DNA of 64,000 nt, from positions 34,260,002-34,324,001 of the forward strand of contig OX439046.1 of the NCBI GenBank assembly GCA_949317995.1, written 5' to 3'. The position numbers and the translations under genes were made by a program. The notes under the pieces were generated by a model, which saw nothing but the letters and a program-made list of their open reading frames with translations, was not told the DNA's origin and made no database searches. This document shows positions 39,446-49,998 of this stretch, one piece after another. Source of the stretch: Acholoe squamosa (Eukaryota > Annelida > Polychaeta > Phyllodocida > Polynoidae). Within the stretch, counting starts at the first letter, position 1. The number at the start of each line of letters is the position of its first letter.

Positions 39446-39803
39446 TGTAGGGGCTCGTAGATCGTGATATAGTGTGAGCGTCTCCCTCGAGAGGGCGTTT
39501 CGAGCGGTGCGCCCATCACCGGTAGTCACTAGAGGTCTCCTCGACCCCTGGTTTCTGCGGGGTGGTGGCAGCACTGTTCGCCTCGCTCCAGCTCCTACCT
39601 GGGGCCGGGGAAGGCGTTAGTCTGGCTCTACCTGCCAACGGAGTCTGACCACCTCTACCTGAGCTTGCACTATAGCTAAGCAGTACACTTCGAGGTGGAT
39701 GTAAAACATATACCGCAATAAATATGTGCCGGTTGCACTAACCCGAGATACCTTGTCTGGTTTTCACTTCGAACTAGTCGAGGCATTAATCTGAACCACT
39801 ACA
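39446..39803 (+). repeat. 5' LTR of element B (358 bp)
   Basis: It begins TGTAGGGG and ends CCACTACA. A polyadenylation signal lies at 39717-39722. The ends are the same as those of the solo LTR at 62107-62553 read on its own strand. The preceding AGTA (39442-39445) would be the target site, but its partner is lost with the 3' LTR. Confidence 0.8.
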
Positions 39804-39804
39804 C

Positions 39805-39819
39805 TGGTGCCGTGACCAG
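39805..39819 (+). other. Primer-binding site of element B
   Basis: TGGTGCCGTGACCAG lies one base after the LTR. It starts with TGG, the complement of a tRNA CCA end, as required for minus-strand priming. The tRNA is not identified. Confidence 0.7.
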
Positions 39820-39863
39820 TCCTTGGTGTTAGTGCGCGGCCCTGGAGGCCGAACACGAGCACG

Positions 39864-40909
39864 ATGGATCTCAAGATGAAACAGCGAACATCTCGGGATC
39901 CACACCGAATGACACTGCTCATGCTAACGACTTCAACAGAACACAAATGAGGGGATATACTTCCATAGCAGGACCCAAAGTGGAGAGAGTAGTTCGAAAT
40001 CTCGAATCAGAGGAGATGCCCACTCCAGTCGCAAACCATACATATAGATTAAGCACCGAGTCCACAGGGACACCGCCCCCGATTACAATGATGACCCTCG
40101 ATGCTCAACGAGCAGCCTCAGCTCGAGCAAAAACAAAAACAACGAGTCCTCGCCGATCCCTAGACGACGTAGACGTCTCGGTATTCGACATAGGAGGTTC
40201 GAAAAGAGTTACTGAATCGGCAGCAGAATACTTGCGCGAGCAGGCCAAGCTGAGCTTCGACGCCATGAATAGAGTTTGCCTATATCAAGGGTTACCGAAG
40301 CTAGAAGACTCCGAACATAAAGTTCTGAGGCTTAGAAATCTGGAGAAACAATGTCACCAGTATCAGACCGAGAAAGAACGAATGTTGAATGACATGAAGA
40401 AGCTCGAGGAAAAAGCCGAATTGAAAGAAAAAGCTAATCGCGACCTTGAACAACAGGCACACATTATGCGAAGGAAAATAGAACTTGCTAAAGCCGAGTG
40501 GGAGAATGAGAAGCTTAGAAAGGAAGTTGACCTGGAGGAACAAGAAGCTAGCTCCACTATCAGGAATCTCGAACTAAAGAAAGAGACCGAGCAAATAAAG
40601 GCCGAAATAGAACAATACAAGTACGAGGCAAATAAGTTGCTGGAGATTCGGGATCAATGTATATTGAAGAATGAGGACGTGATGGAATCCATTAAAGACA
40701 GCAATCAGGACTTGTTCCTGAAGCAACAGGAGCTATGCCTTGAAATAGCCAATCTGACTAAGCGAAAGACGGCCCTTGACACATACGTGTCGGGAATAGA
40801 GAGTAATGGTCAGATTGATAAAGCAGACCCTGTTGTGGGGAAAGACAAATCTTTCGAAACAGACACGAGTGCATCTGTAACAGTTACTTTATCAACAAGG
40901 ATTATCTAA
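39864..40909 (+). pseudogene. gag: Gag of element B, N-terminal coiled-coil part
   Basis: The longest frame begins at the ATG at 39947, but coding-like sequence in that frame extends upstream. A better start is the ATG at 39864 in a neighbouring frame, implying an early one-base shift. The product is rich in Glu, Lys and Leu; residues about 110-290 form a long coiled coil, as in the Gag N terminus of element A. It ends in TAA at 40907-40909 while the capsid frame is already open from 40881. In element A these two parts are in one frame, so this break is probably a mutation. Confidence 0.75.
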
Positions 40910-40937
40910 GAACGAAATACCTACTGATGCTACGTTC

Positions 40938-42497
40938 GTGAAGGGACCTTCACCTTTAGCAACATCAACACCAGCCGAGGCTCTGAAGAAGCCGGACCGA
41001 TACGACCCGTTCGTAAACAACAACGCCGATGTTCATGTTCGAAATGATGGTGTCTATGACCCGAAGCATGAACCAAGGGCAACTGAACCCGAAAAACGGA
41101 GAATACGATTCAGTGTCACCACTGCCATGCCGCACAAAGAAACTGAATACAGCACTACTGATGGACAGGAAGGCCACTTCGAGTTGTCTTACGATGACAA
41201 CTCGGTAGATGAGTCAGAACCTTTGGGCACCGGGAACCAAGGTGCGGTAGGGGGTAGTGCATCGAGTACTACCCAAGGATCGACTGCACCCCCTACCGGG
41301 GCTGGGGGCGCTACAGGGGGACCTTCGAGGCGCTGGTCCCGAAGTAGCATGTTAGAAGACATGCTGAATCAATCAGCTAACACCTCGAACACTGCACACA
41401 GTGAGGAGACCATTCGAGAATGGAGTGTTAACCAATGCCAGAAATTGGTACGGACTAATAACGCGGCCAGGCGTCAGGCCATTCTACCAAAGATATACGA
41501 GGGTGTAAAGACTTGGAAAGAATGGTTCTCGAACTTCACTGATGACATGAGGTGCAACGCATGGACCCCCGAGGAGGCCTTGCCTCATCTCATCCGATGC
41601 CTGAAACACGGCCCCGGCCGGATAGCTGTTGAAAAGTGGAACGAAGTGTACTTCGAACGGGGTACTTTCCAACAGCTAGTTGAGATTGCCAGCATCTTAC
41701 TGTACAACTTGGTGAGTGAAGACCCTTTCATGCTCTTCAAGAAACGAACGCAGAAGCCACAAGAATCATTTCGAGCCTACAGGTATGAGCTGCAATCCCT
41801 GTTACAGAGGGCACGGCCGGGAACCAATCCTTCCAATAAATTTTTCCTGAACGACTTGCTACCACAATTCGTGAGCGGACTTCGAGACGAAGATCAGCAG
41901 CAAGCAGCTTTGGATGCTTGGAAAGGACGAAACCCTACGTTAACGGACCTGTTCGAGGGAATCGAATGCTGGACGGTGAAGAAGACCCTCATGGCGGGAA
42001 AAGTAGAAATGAAGACCTCAAACACTAAGGTTTGCGCGAGTACTAATACTAGTACAGCCTCCATGTCGGGGATACACCAACCGACTTACACTGAAACGGC
42101 TGCTAACGACTTCGAGATCATTGAGATCGAGGAGGAAAACAGCAGTATCTCTGCAGTACAGGTTAAGAAAGACGTCAAACGCAAATATATCCCTCGGCGG
42201 ATATATAACCGACGGCCTAATGAACCTCGGGTGGAACCAAGGCCCAACTCAGACAGCCGTGCACCTGAGATGGCCATTGCTCGAGCACCAGTGATGTCCC
42301 CACCGCGAACTACTGTTACACCCAAACCTCTGGACATCAAGAAAATGATGGAGGATTTCATGAAAACTTTTGCCGAAACAATGTATAACAGACCCGCACG
42401 TCGGAGAGTAGATCGTAGCAGACTACGATGCTACCGTTGCCAAGAAATGGGGCACTATGCTCACGAGTGTACAGCCCCAAAACCTGTACTATCCTGA
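40938..42497 (+). CDS. gag: Gag of element B: capsid and zinc knuckle
   Basis: The frame is open from 40881; the first listed codon is a GTG at 40938, so no real start need lie here. The capsid region (about 41500-41980) aligns with element A through TWKEWFSNF, ESFRAYRYEL and LLPQFVSGL. A complete zinc knuckle C-x2-C-x4-H-x4-C is at about 42430-42471. A Gly/Ser/Thr-rich linker precedes the capsid. Gag ends in TGA at 42495-42497, and pol begins 54 bases later in a different frame. Confidence 0.85.
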   Translation: MKGPSPLATSTPAEALKKPDRYDPFVNNNADVHVRNDGVYDPKHEPRATEPEKRRIRFSVTTAMPHKETEYSTTDGQEGHFELSYDDNSVDESEPLGTGNQGAVGGSASSTTQGSTAPPTGAGGATGGPSRRWSRSSMLEDMLNQSANTSNTAHSEETIREWSVNQCQKLVRTNNAARRQAILPKIYEGVKTWKEWFSNFTDDMRCNAWTPEEALPHLIRCLKHGPGRIAVEKWNEVYFERGTFQQLVEIASILLYNLVSEDPFMLFKKRTQKPQESFRAYRYELQSLLQRARPGTNPSNKFFLNDLLPQFVSGLRDEDQQQAALDAWKGRNPTLTDLFEGIECWTVKKTLMAGKVEMKTSNTKVCASTNTSTASMSGIHQPTYTETAANDFEIIEIEEENSSISAVQVKKDVKRKYIPRRIYNRRPNEPRVEPRPNSDSRAPEMAIARAPVMSPPRTTVTPKPLDIKKMMEDFMKTFAETMYNRPARRRVDRSRLRCYRCQEMGHYAHECTAPKPVLS

Positions 42498-42550
42498 GTT
42501 AATTATGTCGAAGAAACCCAGGAGGAGGAAAACTAAAGAGGATTGCATCT

Positions 42551-45500
42551 ATGGCAAAGGATGTGATCCGTGATTCGAAAATCTGCCAAAAAGCCACCAC
42601 TGGCGAACCCGAGCTAGTACGGGAATCAATACCCTCCGGGGGACTGGTACGTGAGAAGGATCCTCTCACCCCAGCCCGGGCTGGGGGCTTCAACGGGGTA
42701 GGGGCAGACGTTTGCCTGGACCTGAGGGAGAAATCCTACGTCGAAGAAGAGGGAGGTTGGGTTGAAGAGTTGACGCGCGTGAGTGCGGCACACCTCCCAC
42801 CGAACCATCCGTGTGTAACCTTCTTGAAGGGTTTCGGATGGGAGATCGGTGATTCCAAGGAACAACTCCGATTCGCCCAGAACTCCTCACCTTTGGGGGG
42901 GAAACGATGGTACATTGCTGTATCGGTGAAGGGGCGGACAGGGGAATTTTTGATTGACACAGGTGCCAGCCATTCGTGTGTCTCGAGAAAATTCTTCAGT
43001 CTGGTGTCCGGCAACCATGAAACGCTACCTGTTGGTGTTAATGCTTGCACGGCCGACGGTAGTCAGATGCAGACTTTTGGCAAGACTTTCATACAGATCG
43101 GGATGGGGGGCTACGAGTATGTAATGAGCCCTACTATAGCCGAGATAAGTGATGATGGGATAATTGGCCTGGATTTCGCAAGTTTGTATGGTGCTGTATT
43201 GGACCCCCGATTCGGGATGTTGAAAATGAGGCAACCCTTAGAGATCCCGTGCATATTGAGACATGTATCCTCGGTAGCCACCGTGGTACAGACAGTGAAA
43301 ATTCCGCCAGGAACGACTTGTGACGTTTTGTGTTCTTCGAACCATGCATTTCGAGGCTCGGACACTGTCTTCGAACCTAATTTTGAAACACTATCTAGCT
43401 TACAGCTAGATTCAGTCGACACTCTTGTGGGAAGTGGATCTTGGACAGTAGTCCCAATTATGAACAGAGGATTGAAACCTGTGTATCTGAGAAAGAATGA
43501 GAAGATCAGGGATATGTCCCTGATAAAACACATATCGGAAGCCCGATTTCGAACCGATTTACCTGATGGGACAGTTCAGGGACTACCAGATGACCTAAGG
43601 AAGTTGGTTAATGAATCTTCCCTGAGGAGGAATTCAGAAAAAGAGAAACTTCGAGCTCTGCTTGCTACCTACAACGATGCCTTCGGGAAAGCGGGGGGCG
43701 CGGTAGGTCGCACTAGCAAGGTATTACACACAATTGACACCGGTGACTCGAAGCCATTCAAAATACCCTATAGGAGGTTACCACTGAAAAAGAAGGTGGA
43801 GGCGGAGAAACAAATTCTCAAACAGCTGGAGAAAGGGGTCACAGTGCCGAGCACGAGCCCTTGGTCTAGCCCTGTGTGCATGACCACGAAGAAAGAAGGG
43901 TCTATTCGATTTTGCATCGATTATAGAAAGCTGAACGGCTCGACGAAGAAAAACTCCTATCCCTTACCAAGGATAGATGAGAGCTTAGACTCATTGGGGG
44001 GGAATAAATATTTTTGTACCCTCGACCTTCAATCCGGGTATTGGCAGATCGGGATGGACCCTAAGGATATGGAGAAGACAGCCTTCTCGAGCCATATGGG
44101 CCTATTCTAGTACAATGTTTTACCTTTTGGGCTGTGTAATGCACCGGCCACTTTCGAAGCTATGATGGAGGAGATGCTAAGTGACCTTCTTTGGAAGAGT
44201 TGTCTGGTGTACCTCGATGATGTCATAGCATTTGGAAAGACTTTTGAGGATTGCATGAGCAACCTCGAACTAGTCTTGAAAAGAATCCTAGCAAATGGGC
44301 TGAAATTAAAAGCAAAGAAATGTAATTTATTTAAATCATCTATTACATATCTCGGCCGTATAATAACTCCTGACGGCGTAAAAGCCGACCCTGAAAAACT
44401 CCAGACAGTATCCGAATGGCAGAAACCCATATGTGTGAAGGAGGTAAGATCCTTCCTGGGCTTCTGCTCATACTATCAAGACTTCCTCCCGAATTACTCC
44501 AAAGTAAGTTACCCCTTACAAATATTGGCACATTGGACCCCAGGTCGAGCAAAAGAACGTTTTCCATGAGGAGACGAACAAGACATAGCCTTCGGGCAAA
44601 TAAAACACTTGTTTGCTAACACGCCAGTATTGAAATATCCAACTGCGGATGATCATTTCATATTGGACACAGACGCTAGCAATGATAGTATTGGTGCAGC
44701 CCTGTCTCAGGTCCAGGACGGGGTCGAAGTACCAATCGCCTTTGCTAGTAATACTTTGAATAGGGCACAACGAAACTACTGCACCACCAAACGTGAGTTG
44801 CTGGCTGTGGTGGTATATACCAAAAAGTTTCGACACTTCCTATGGGGTACCGACTTTACTCTCCGAACTGACCACTCATCCCTGAGGTGGCTACTTAATT
44901 TTAAGGACGCTGAAGGTATGATTAGCCGTTGGCTGGCACACTTGTCAGAATTTGGGTTGGAGCATAGCCAGATCCAACATAGACCGGGCTCGAAGCATAT
45001 CAATGCAGACGCCCTTTCCCGGAGGCCTTTGAGAAAGTGCCAGAAAATCGATTGCGATGATTGCGGGGCCCACAACGCTGTGGCCGCAACGGTTCGAACT
45101 AGACAGTCGACGCCGTTGCCTAGCGGCAGTATGGAAAATGTTATAGAATGGCCAGAAGAAATTATCCTACATTTCCAACAAAATGACCCCGCTATCAAGA
45201 GAGTGATTTGTTACCTGAACAAGAATGCCAAGCCCGAACGGCCGGCATTGTCCCTCGAAGACAGAGAAACCCGTAAATTTCTAGCCCAATGGACCGAGCT
45301 AGAGATTCGAGACGGTCTACTGTGTCGATGGAAAACCTGTCCCACAAAGGACAAGGTTCTACAGATAGTGATTCCTATGTCACTAAGACGAGATATTATG
45401 TTTTATTGCCACGGGCATAAAACGAGTGGACACTTCGGGAAGAAGAGGACCCTAGAATGCCTAGCCAGGAGGTACTACTGGCCAGGAATGCACAACGACA

Positions 45501-46491
45501 TCATAAGGTGGGTGATGACTTGTCCCGAATGCGGCAGGAACAAGCCCGGTCCAGGAATGGGAAAGATGCCCCTGGTGCAAGAGCTATTCGGAGTTCGATT
45601 TGCCCGGGTAGCTATTGACATCATCAGCGGAATCGAACCCACACCCCGGGGCAATACTTGCATGATGGTAGTAACTGATTACTACACCAAATACACTCGA
45701 GTATATCCTTTACCTGACCATAAGGCAGCCACTTGCGCTATTGCCTTCGTGAAAGGATGGGTGTTACATTTAGGTGCACCTTTAATGATGCACAGCGACC
45801 AGGGACGAGAATTCGAGTCCAACCTGTGGCAAGAGATGTGCCACTATTTGGCCATTTGTAAAACTCGAACTAACCCATACAGACCACAGTCTGATGGCCA
45901 GGTAGAAAGATTCAATCGAACATTGATAAAAGTCCTTAAACCCTTGGTAAATTCTTGCCAGGACGACTGGGACGAACAATGTGACTTCGTGGTACACGCT
46001 TATAATAGCACTGTGCACGCTGCAACAAACTGCTCCCCGAATTTGTTAGTATTTGGGGAGGACATCATAATGCCCGCTGATCTTGTATATGGTGTTATAG
46101 GGGTAAGCCCCGAAGCCCCATGTACTGTAATGTTTGTAGAGTCTCTGCGAGACCAATTTAAGAGAGCTTATGAAGTAGTTCAAAAATGAACTACTAAAGA
46201 ACGCGAATTGGCAAAAAGTTGGGTATGATACCCACCTAAAGCCACGACAATTCAGTGTGGGCGACCAAGTGTTTAGGATGCATGAACCTTTAAGGTGCAA
46301 GAAACTGATTTCGAGCTGGGACAGACCCCATGTGGTCACCCGAACCTGAGAGCACTGTTATGCTTATGAGTCTAGCTACAGGCCGTATGAAAAAGTCTAA
46401 CATGTGTAGGTTGAGGAAATGGAGAGGACGGGATGCCGCATGTGAGGAAATTTCCAAACGGATGAACGAACAGAAGGACGAGATCCACTAA
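42551..46491 (+). pseudogene. pol: Pol of element B: protease, RT, RNase H, integrase
   Basis: Domains in order: protease DTGA (about 42956), RT with YPLPRIDESLDSLGG and YLDD (about 44210), RNase H with LDTDAS and TKRELLAVV, the integrase zinc region (HGHKTSGHFG to CPEC), and the integrase core with AIDII, HSDQGREFES and DGQVERFNRTL. One frame runs from 42551 to 46189, interrupted by a TAG at 44108-44110 inside RT and a TGA at 44567-44569 before RNase H. After 46189 homology continues through two frameshifts to a TAA at 46489-46491. The C-terminal tail is short and lacks the AT-hook region of element A. Confidence 0.88.
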
Positions 46492-46800
46492 CGGCCTATG
46501 GAGAAAACCAACCCCGACCCTGGGTTATCCGGGGTAGTACGGACGCCTGCCACGAGCGGGAAGGGGGCGCTAGGGAGCGGAATGTCGGAGTGGCGCAGTG
46601 CAGTCGCGTACGCACAATGGTTCCGCATCGCTTGTTGTGCCTCTAATATCGCTCACAACACGCGAACCGTCTTACCGAGGTAAGTGCCACTGTTTTCTCT
46701 GCCACTTATAGTGACATAGTCCTTCTCAGCTGACTGCCATTGACTCCTTCTGTTCCTTGAACGAAGGAGGATAACCCCCTGAGCCGTCTGAGCCCGAAAT

Positions 46801-49105
46801 ATGGCTCAGTCAGAGGTGATGGCATCCGTAACGGCCAACCCCGAAGGACAACGACTCCACTTCGAGCCCAAGACAAGGCACCCCGAAGTCCAGTAGTGGA
46901 ACTAATGGACACCACCGAAATGGAGTCAACTATCCCCGAAACGGCTCCAGACACCCTGAGCATCCCGAGAGGTGCAGAACTGATCGCCCCGAGAACCCCA
47001 CGCCTGAGTACGACTGAGGGAACCCCTTCAGTCATCATCGAAGTCCCCGTGACTTTCACCGACCAACCACCAGCTGTTGGGTATGTGAACGTGACCAAAG
47101 GATTCATCCGGACGGCCACAGGCAAGAATCGGTACTGCCCACCGAAGTACCTGGACCTCCACGGCTGATACCCTATGATTTACAATCTAGGATCTGCCGT
47201 GGATGCACCGATACCGGAGTCACTGACGTTTCCGACATCTGGTTCGAAAACTATTTCGGACTGGCCGAAGCGATGTGCATCAGCGATGGCCTAGTTGCCG
47301 TTGTTGATGCCATCTACGAGGACGACCGAATTAGGTCACAGACAGCGTACCCCCTGCTGTATGGCCTAATCGGGTTCGAGGAGCGCCTTCCCAGCATCCA
47401 CTCCCGCGAAGTCCTCCTCCCACAAGGACCACCCCGAGAACGCACCTACGTGTTCATGTCTGACTCGCAGAAGAACTCCCCTGTTCGCGAGGAAGAAGAC
47501 GCTTTGTTGGCTGACCCCGAGCTCGAGAAAGAAGAGCAGAGAATGGCCAACGAGACCGCTCGCGACTGAGACGTGGCCAGCAAGATCCCCGAAGCTGCCT
47601 CGAGCCTTGAGGGTGGAGCCTGCTACTCCACCAAGGTAAACACCGCCAAGGAAATGAGCCTCGAGGAGCTTGATGCCCGCCAAGAGGCCATTGAACTCGA
47701 GCGCAAAGACTTAATGAAGCGCAAGTCAAAACTAAAGAAGGAGGTGGAGAAAGCCAAGAATGAGTCCACGGACAAGCCCGAAGCTAAGCCTAAATCGAGC
47801 CGCCGTAAGAAGAAGGTGGTAGAGGAGAAAGCCGAAGAGAGCGACGACTCCGCAGCCTCGACTTCGTCTCGAAGCTCGCGGAGTCAAACCCGGAGTGGTA
47901 AAACCACCAAGGAGGACGCCCCATCCCCCTCAAGATCTACCCGGACGAGACCTTCTCGAAGAACGACCTCTCTTGCCCCCGAGCCCGTCAGTAGCACTGC
48001 GGTCAAGGAGGAAGAGATCCAAGAAGAGGGTAATGGAGACCGTGACCGGCAGGTTGCCGAAATGAGCCCGCACCTGCTGGAGAATATCGACTCGTTGGAG
48101 GAACCCCTGGGGGACGCCCCTGACGAGACCTGTCTGAATAAGTGGGTCAACGCCCGAACCGGATTCCCGGATTATACCCCGAAATGTTTCATGGACTGCC
48201 AGCGTCACACTGACAGCTACTCGATTCCTCCCGCCACCAATCGCGATGGCGATAGTGACGACGAGGAATGGATGAAAATCCTAAAGAAGGACTCTGGCCC
48301 CGCGAAATTCTACCGCGTGTGGGTAGCCTCGCTCGGAGACACAGCTAAGACGCCTAAGTCTTACTATGGCTTCGAGCACCGGACGAAGCTGTAGTATGCC
48401 GCTTCGAGCTGGACACATTCAAACCCGACCTGCCCGTTCGAGATCCGCGTCAACACCGCAGAGACTGAGAGAGTCTGGCCTTCCAAGGACTCGTTCTTCA
48501 GACACCTCGTGGAGCATCATATGCACCACGCACCAGTGTACCGATGTTCCAATGAGAAGAACGAGAACAAGAAATGCCAAGGGCTGAGAACCACCAGGCG
48601 GGGACGCATGGCCGAACACTTAGCTCAGGTCCATGGTCTCAAAGCCAGCGACGCTAGACTCAAAGCCTTGAAACTCCACGAACGACTTATGTCGAAGTGG
48701 GACCAGATGACCTCAGAGGAGCGATCGAACATCACCATGAGGACCGACCACCTTTGCCACACGGTCAAGGGGAAGCAGGACGCCTACTTCCTCAAGAACG
48801 TGCGTTCTCATCGATTTGACATGTCTGCAGAAATCCACTGGCGTGTCAAAGTCCAGAGGAGAGATCCCGACGCGGTCGACCGTCATGGAAGACCCCGACC
48901 ACACCCCGGTAGCGACCCCCGACGGGACGCCAAACGGCCAAGGTCGGAGTCACAGTCTCCAGCCCCAGCTCCTGAACATAAGAAGAGGTCCCCCCATCCT
49001 ACCACGATCCCGGGTGCTACATCCCGAGACCCCTCGAGCCTTGAGCACGTTTCGCCCCTGAGTTTGAGCACCTATCGCTCTAGGCCATCACCTATCTACC
49101 TGTAG
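46801..49105 (+). pseudogene. ORF3 of element B, homologous to ORF3 of element A, broken
   Basis: Pieces lie at 46801-46896, 46905-47168, 47169-47569, 47573-48394 and 48395-49105. The last three share one frame, separated only by a TGA (47567-47569) and a TAG (48392-48394). The product has an N-terminal region (about 47060-47470, with RICRGCTD and WFENYFGL) not seen in element A, then a coiled coil, a Ser/Arg/Lys-rich linker and DDEEW (about 48260). Two zinc-finger-like units follow: one with RHLVEHH, whose second Cys is Arg, and one reading C-x9-C-x13-H-x4-H with RRGRMAEHL. A basic tail ends the ORF. A splice-donor-like GAGGTAAGT lies at about 46677. Confidence 0.7.
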
Positions 49106-49998
49106 CAGGGACCTCGACTGGTAACCACCAGACCTGGTTCGAGGGACGGAATACCCTCTCACACTCTGACTGGTTTGCATCATTCACATCCCTCCAGAAG
49201 CGTTCATCCATGACGTCAAATAATTCCTTTGTAAGGTTAGCATTTCTGCCTCGTGCTGTTCAAATCACTAAGTGACCTTTTTGTAACCCGTCACTGGTGA
49301 CGATTCTTTATATATCTTTTATCTCCCCTGGCATTTATAAGGTTTCAGTCTGGGCAATTAAACACCAGTCTTGTTGGTAAATGAATGATATGATGCACAT
49401 AGTATAATTGGTGAATTAATAGGAATTAACTCCTTGTAATTAATGATTTATCAGGAAATCCATCTCATTGAAAGGCCTTAAGATAAATTATACCTGGTAA
49501 GTAGCAGCAAGTATGATAAATCGATGTAAGGAATATTGAACTCTTAAGTCTGATAAACCATGCCCCTTTGTTGAGATACAACTAAACTGGCAATGATCAA
49601 CCCCCTTTTGGAGTGTCATATCCAAATTTGACAGAAAAAAAAAACAGCCATTATAAACATGCCTTTAATGGGAAATTGTCGAACCATTTGGTTGATTATT
49701 TGATCTAAAACCTAAGATGGAATAGAAGCGGACATGTTTTGGAAATGATCTGATTTAGGTAGGAACAAAAACATAGGAGAGTTAACACTACCGGTAGTTG
49801 CATTGTGATAATCTTTATACAACTATCACAAGCAATATAATCTTGACCAAATTCCCTACTATATCTATGATCCTGTCCACACTACTGGTCAGAGGTTATC
49901 AGTATAGTGTTCACATGAGGGAACCCACCCAATAGTCCTGTCACTGTGCCTAGGGTGACATCGAGGAGACAATACCAGGGATACATACACCTTTCAAC
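49106..49998. other. Remnant 3' end of element B and upstream region of gene 2
   Basis: The first 60 or so bases keep the GC-rich, TCGA-containing character of element B, including an inverted repeat (CTGGTAACCACCAG, about 49116). After about 49200 the sequence is AT-rich host-like DNA. The promoter of gene 2 should lie near 49900; no TATA box stands out. TGACATCGAG near 49957 is shared with the leader of gene 1 (about 15935). Confidence 0.45.

Larger units (their letters stand above)
39446..49105 (+). mobile_element. Ty3/gypsy-type LTR retrotransposon, element B (3' LTR missing)
   Basis: 5' LTR, primer-binding site, gag, pol and an ORF3 homologous to that of element A, in the same order. 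No sequence like the 5' LTR (TGTAGGGGCTCG) occurs after ORF3, so the 3' end is deleted or truncated somewhere after about 49105. Coding damage: a frameshift in gag, two stops and at least two frameshifts in pol, several frameshifts and stops in ORF3. Pol motifs resemble element A but differ throughout, so these are separate families rather than copies of one. Confidence 0.9.

Noticed and set aside
46670-46685. Splice donor for a subgenomic ORF3 message in element B
   Set aside because: GAGGTAAGT fits the consensus, but no matching acceptor or equivalent in element A could be identified.
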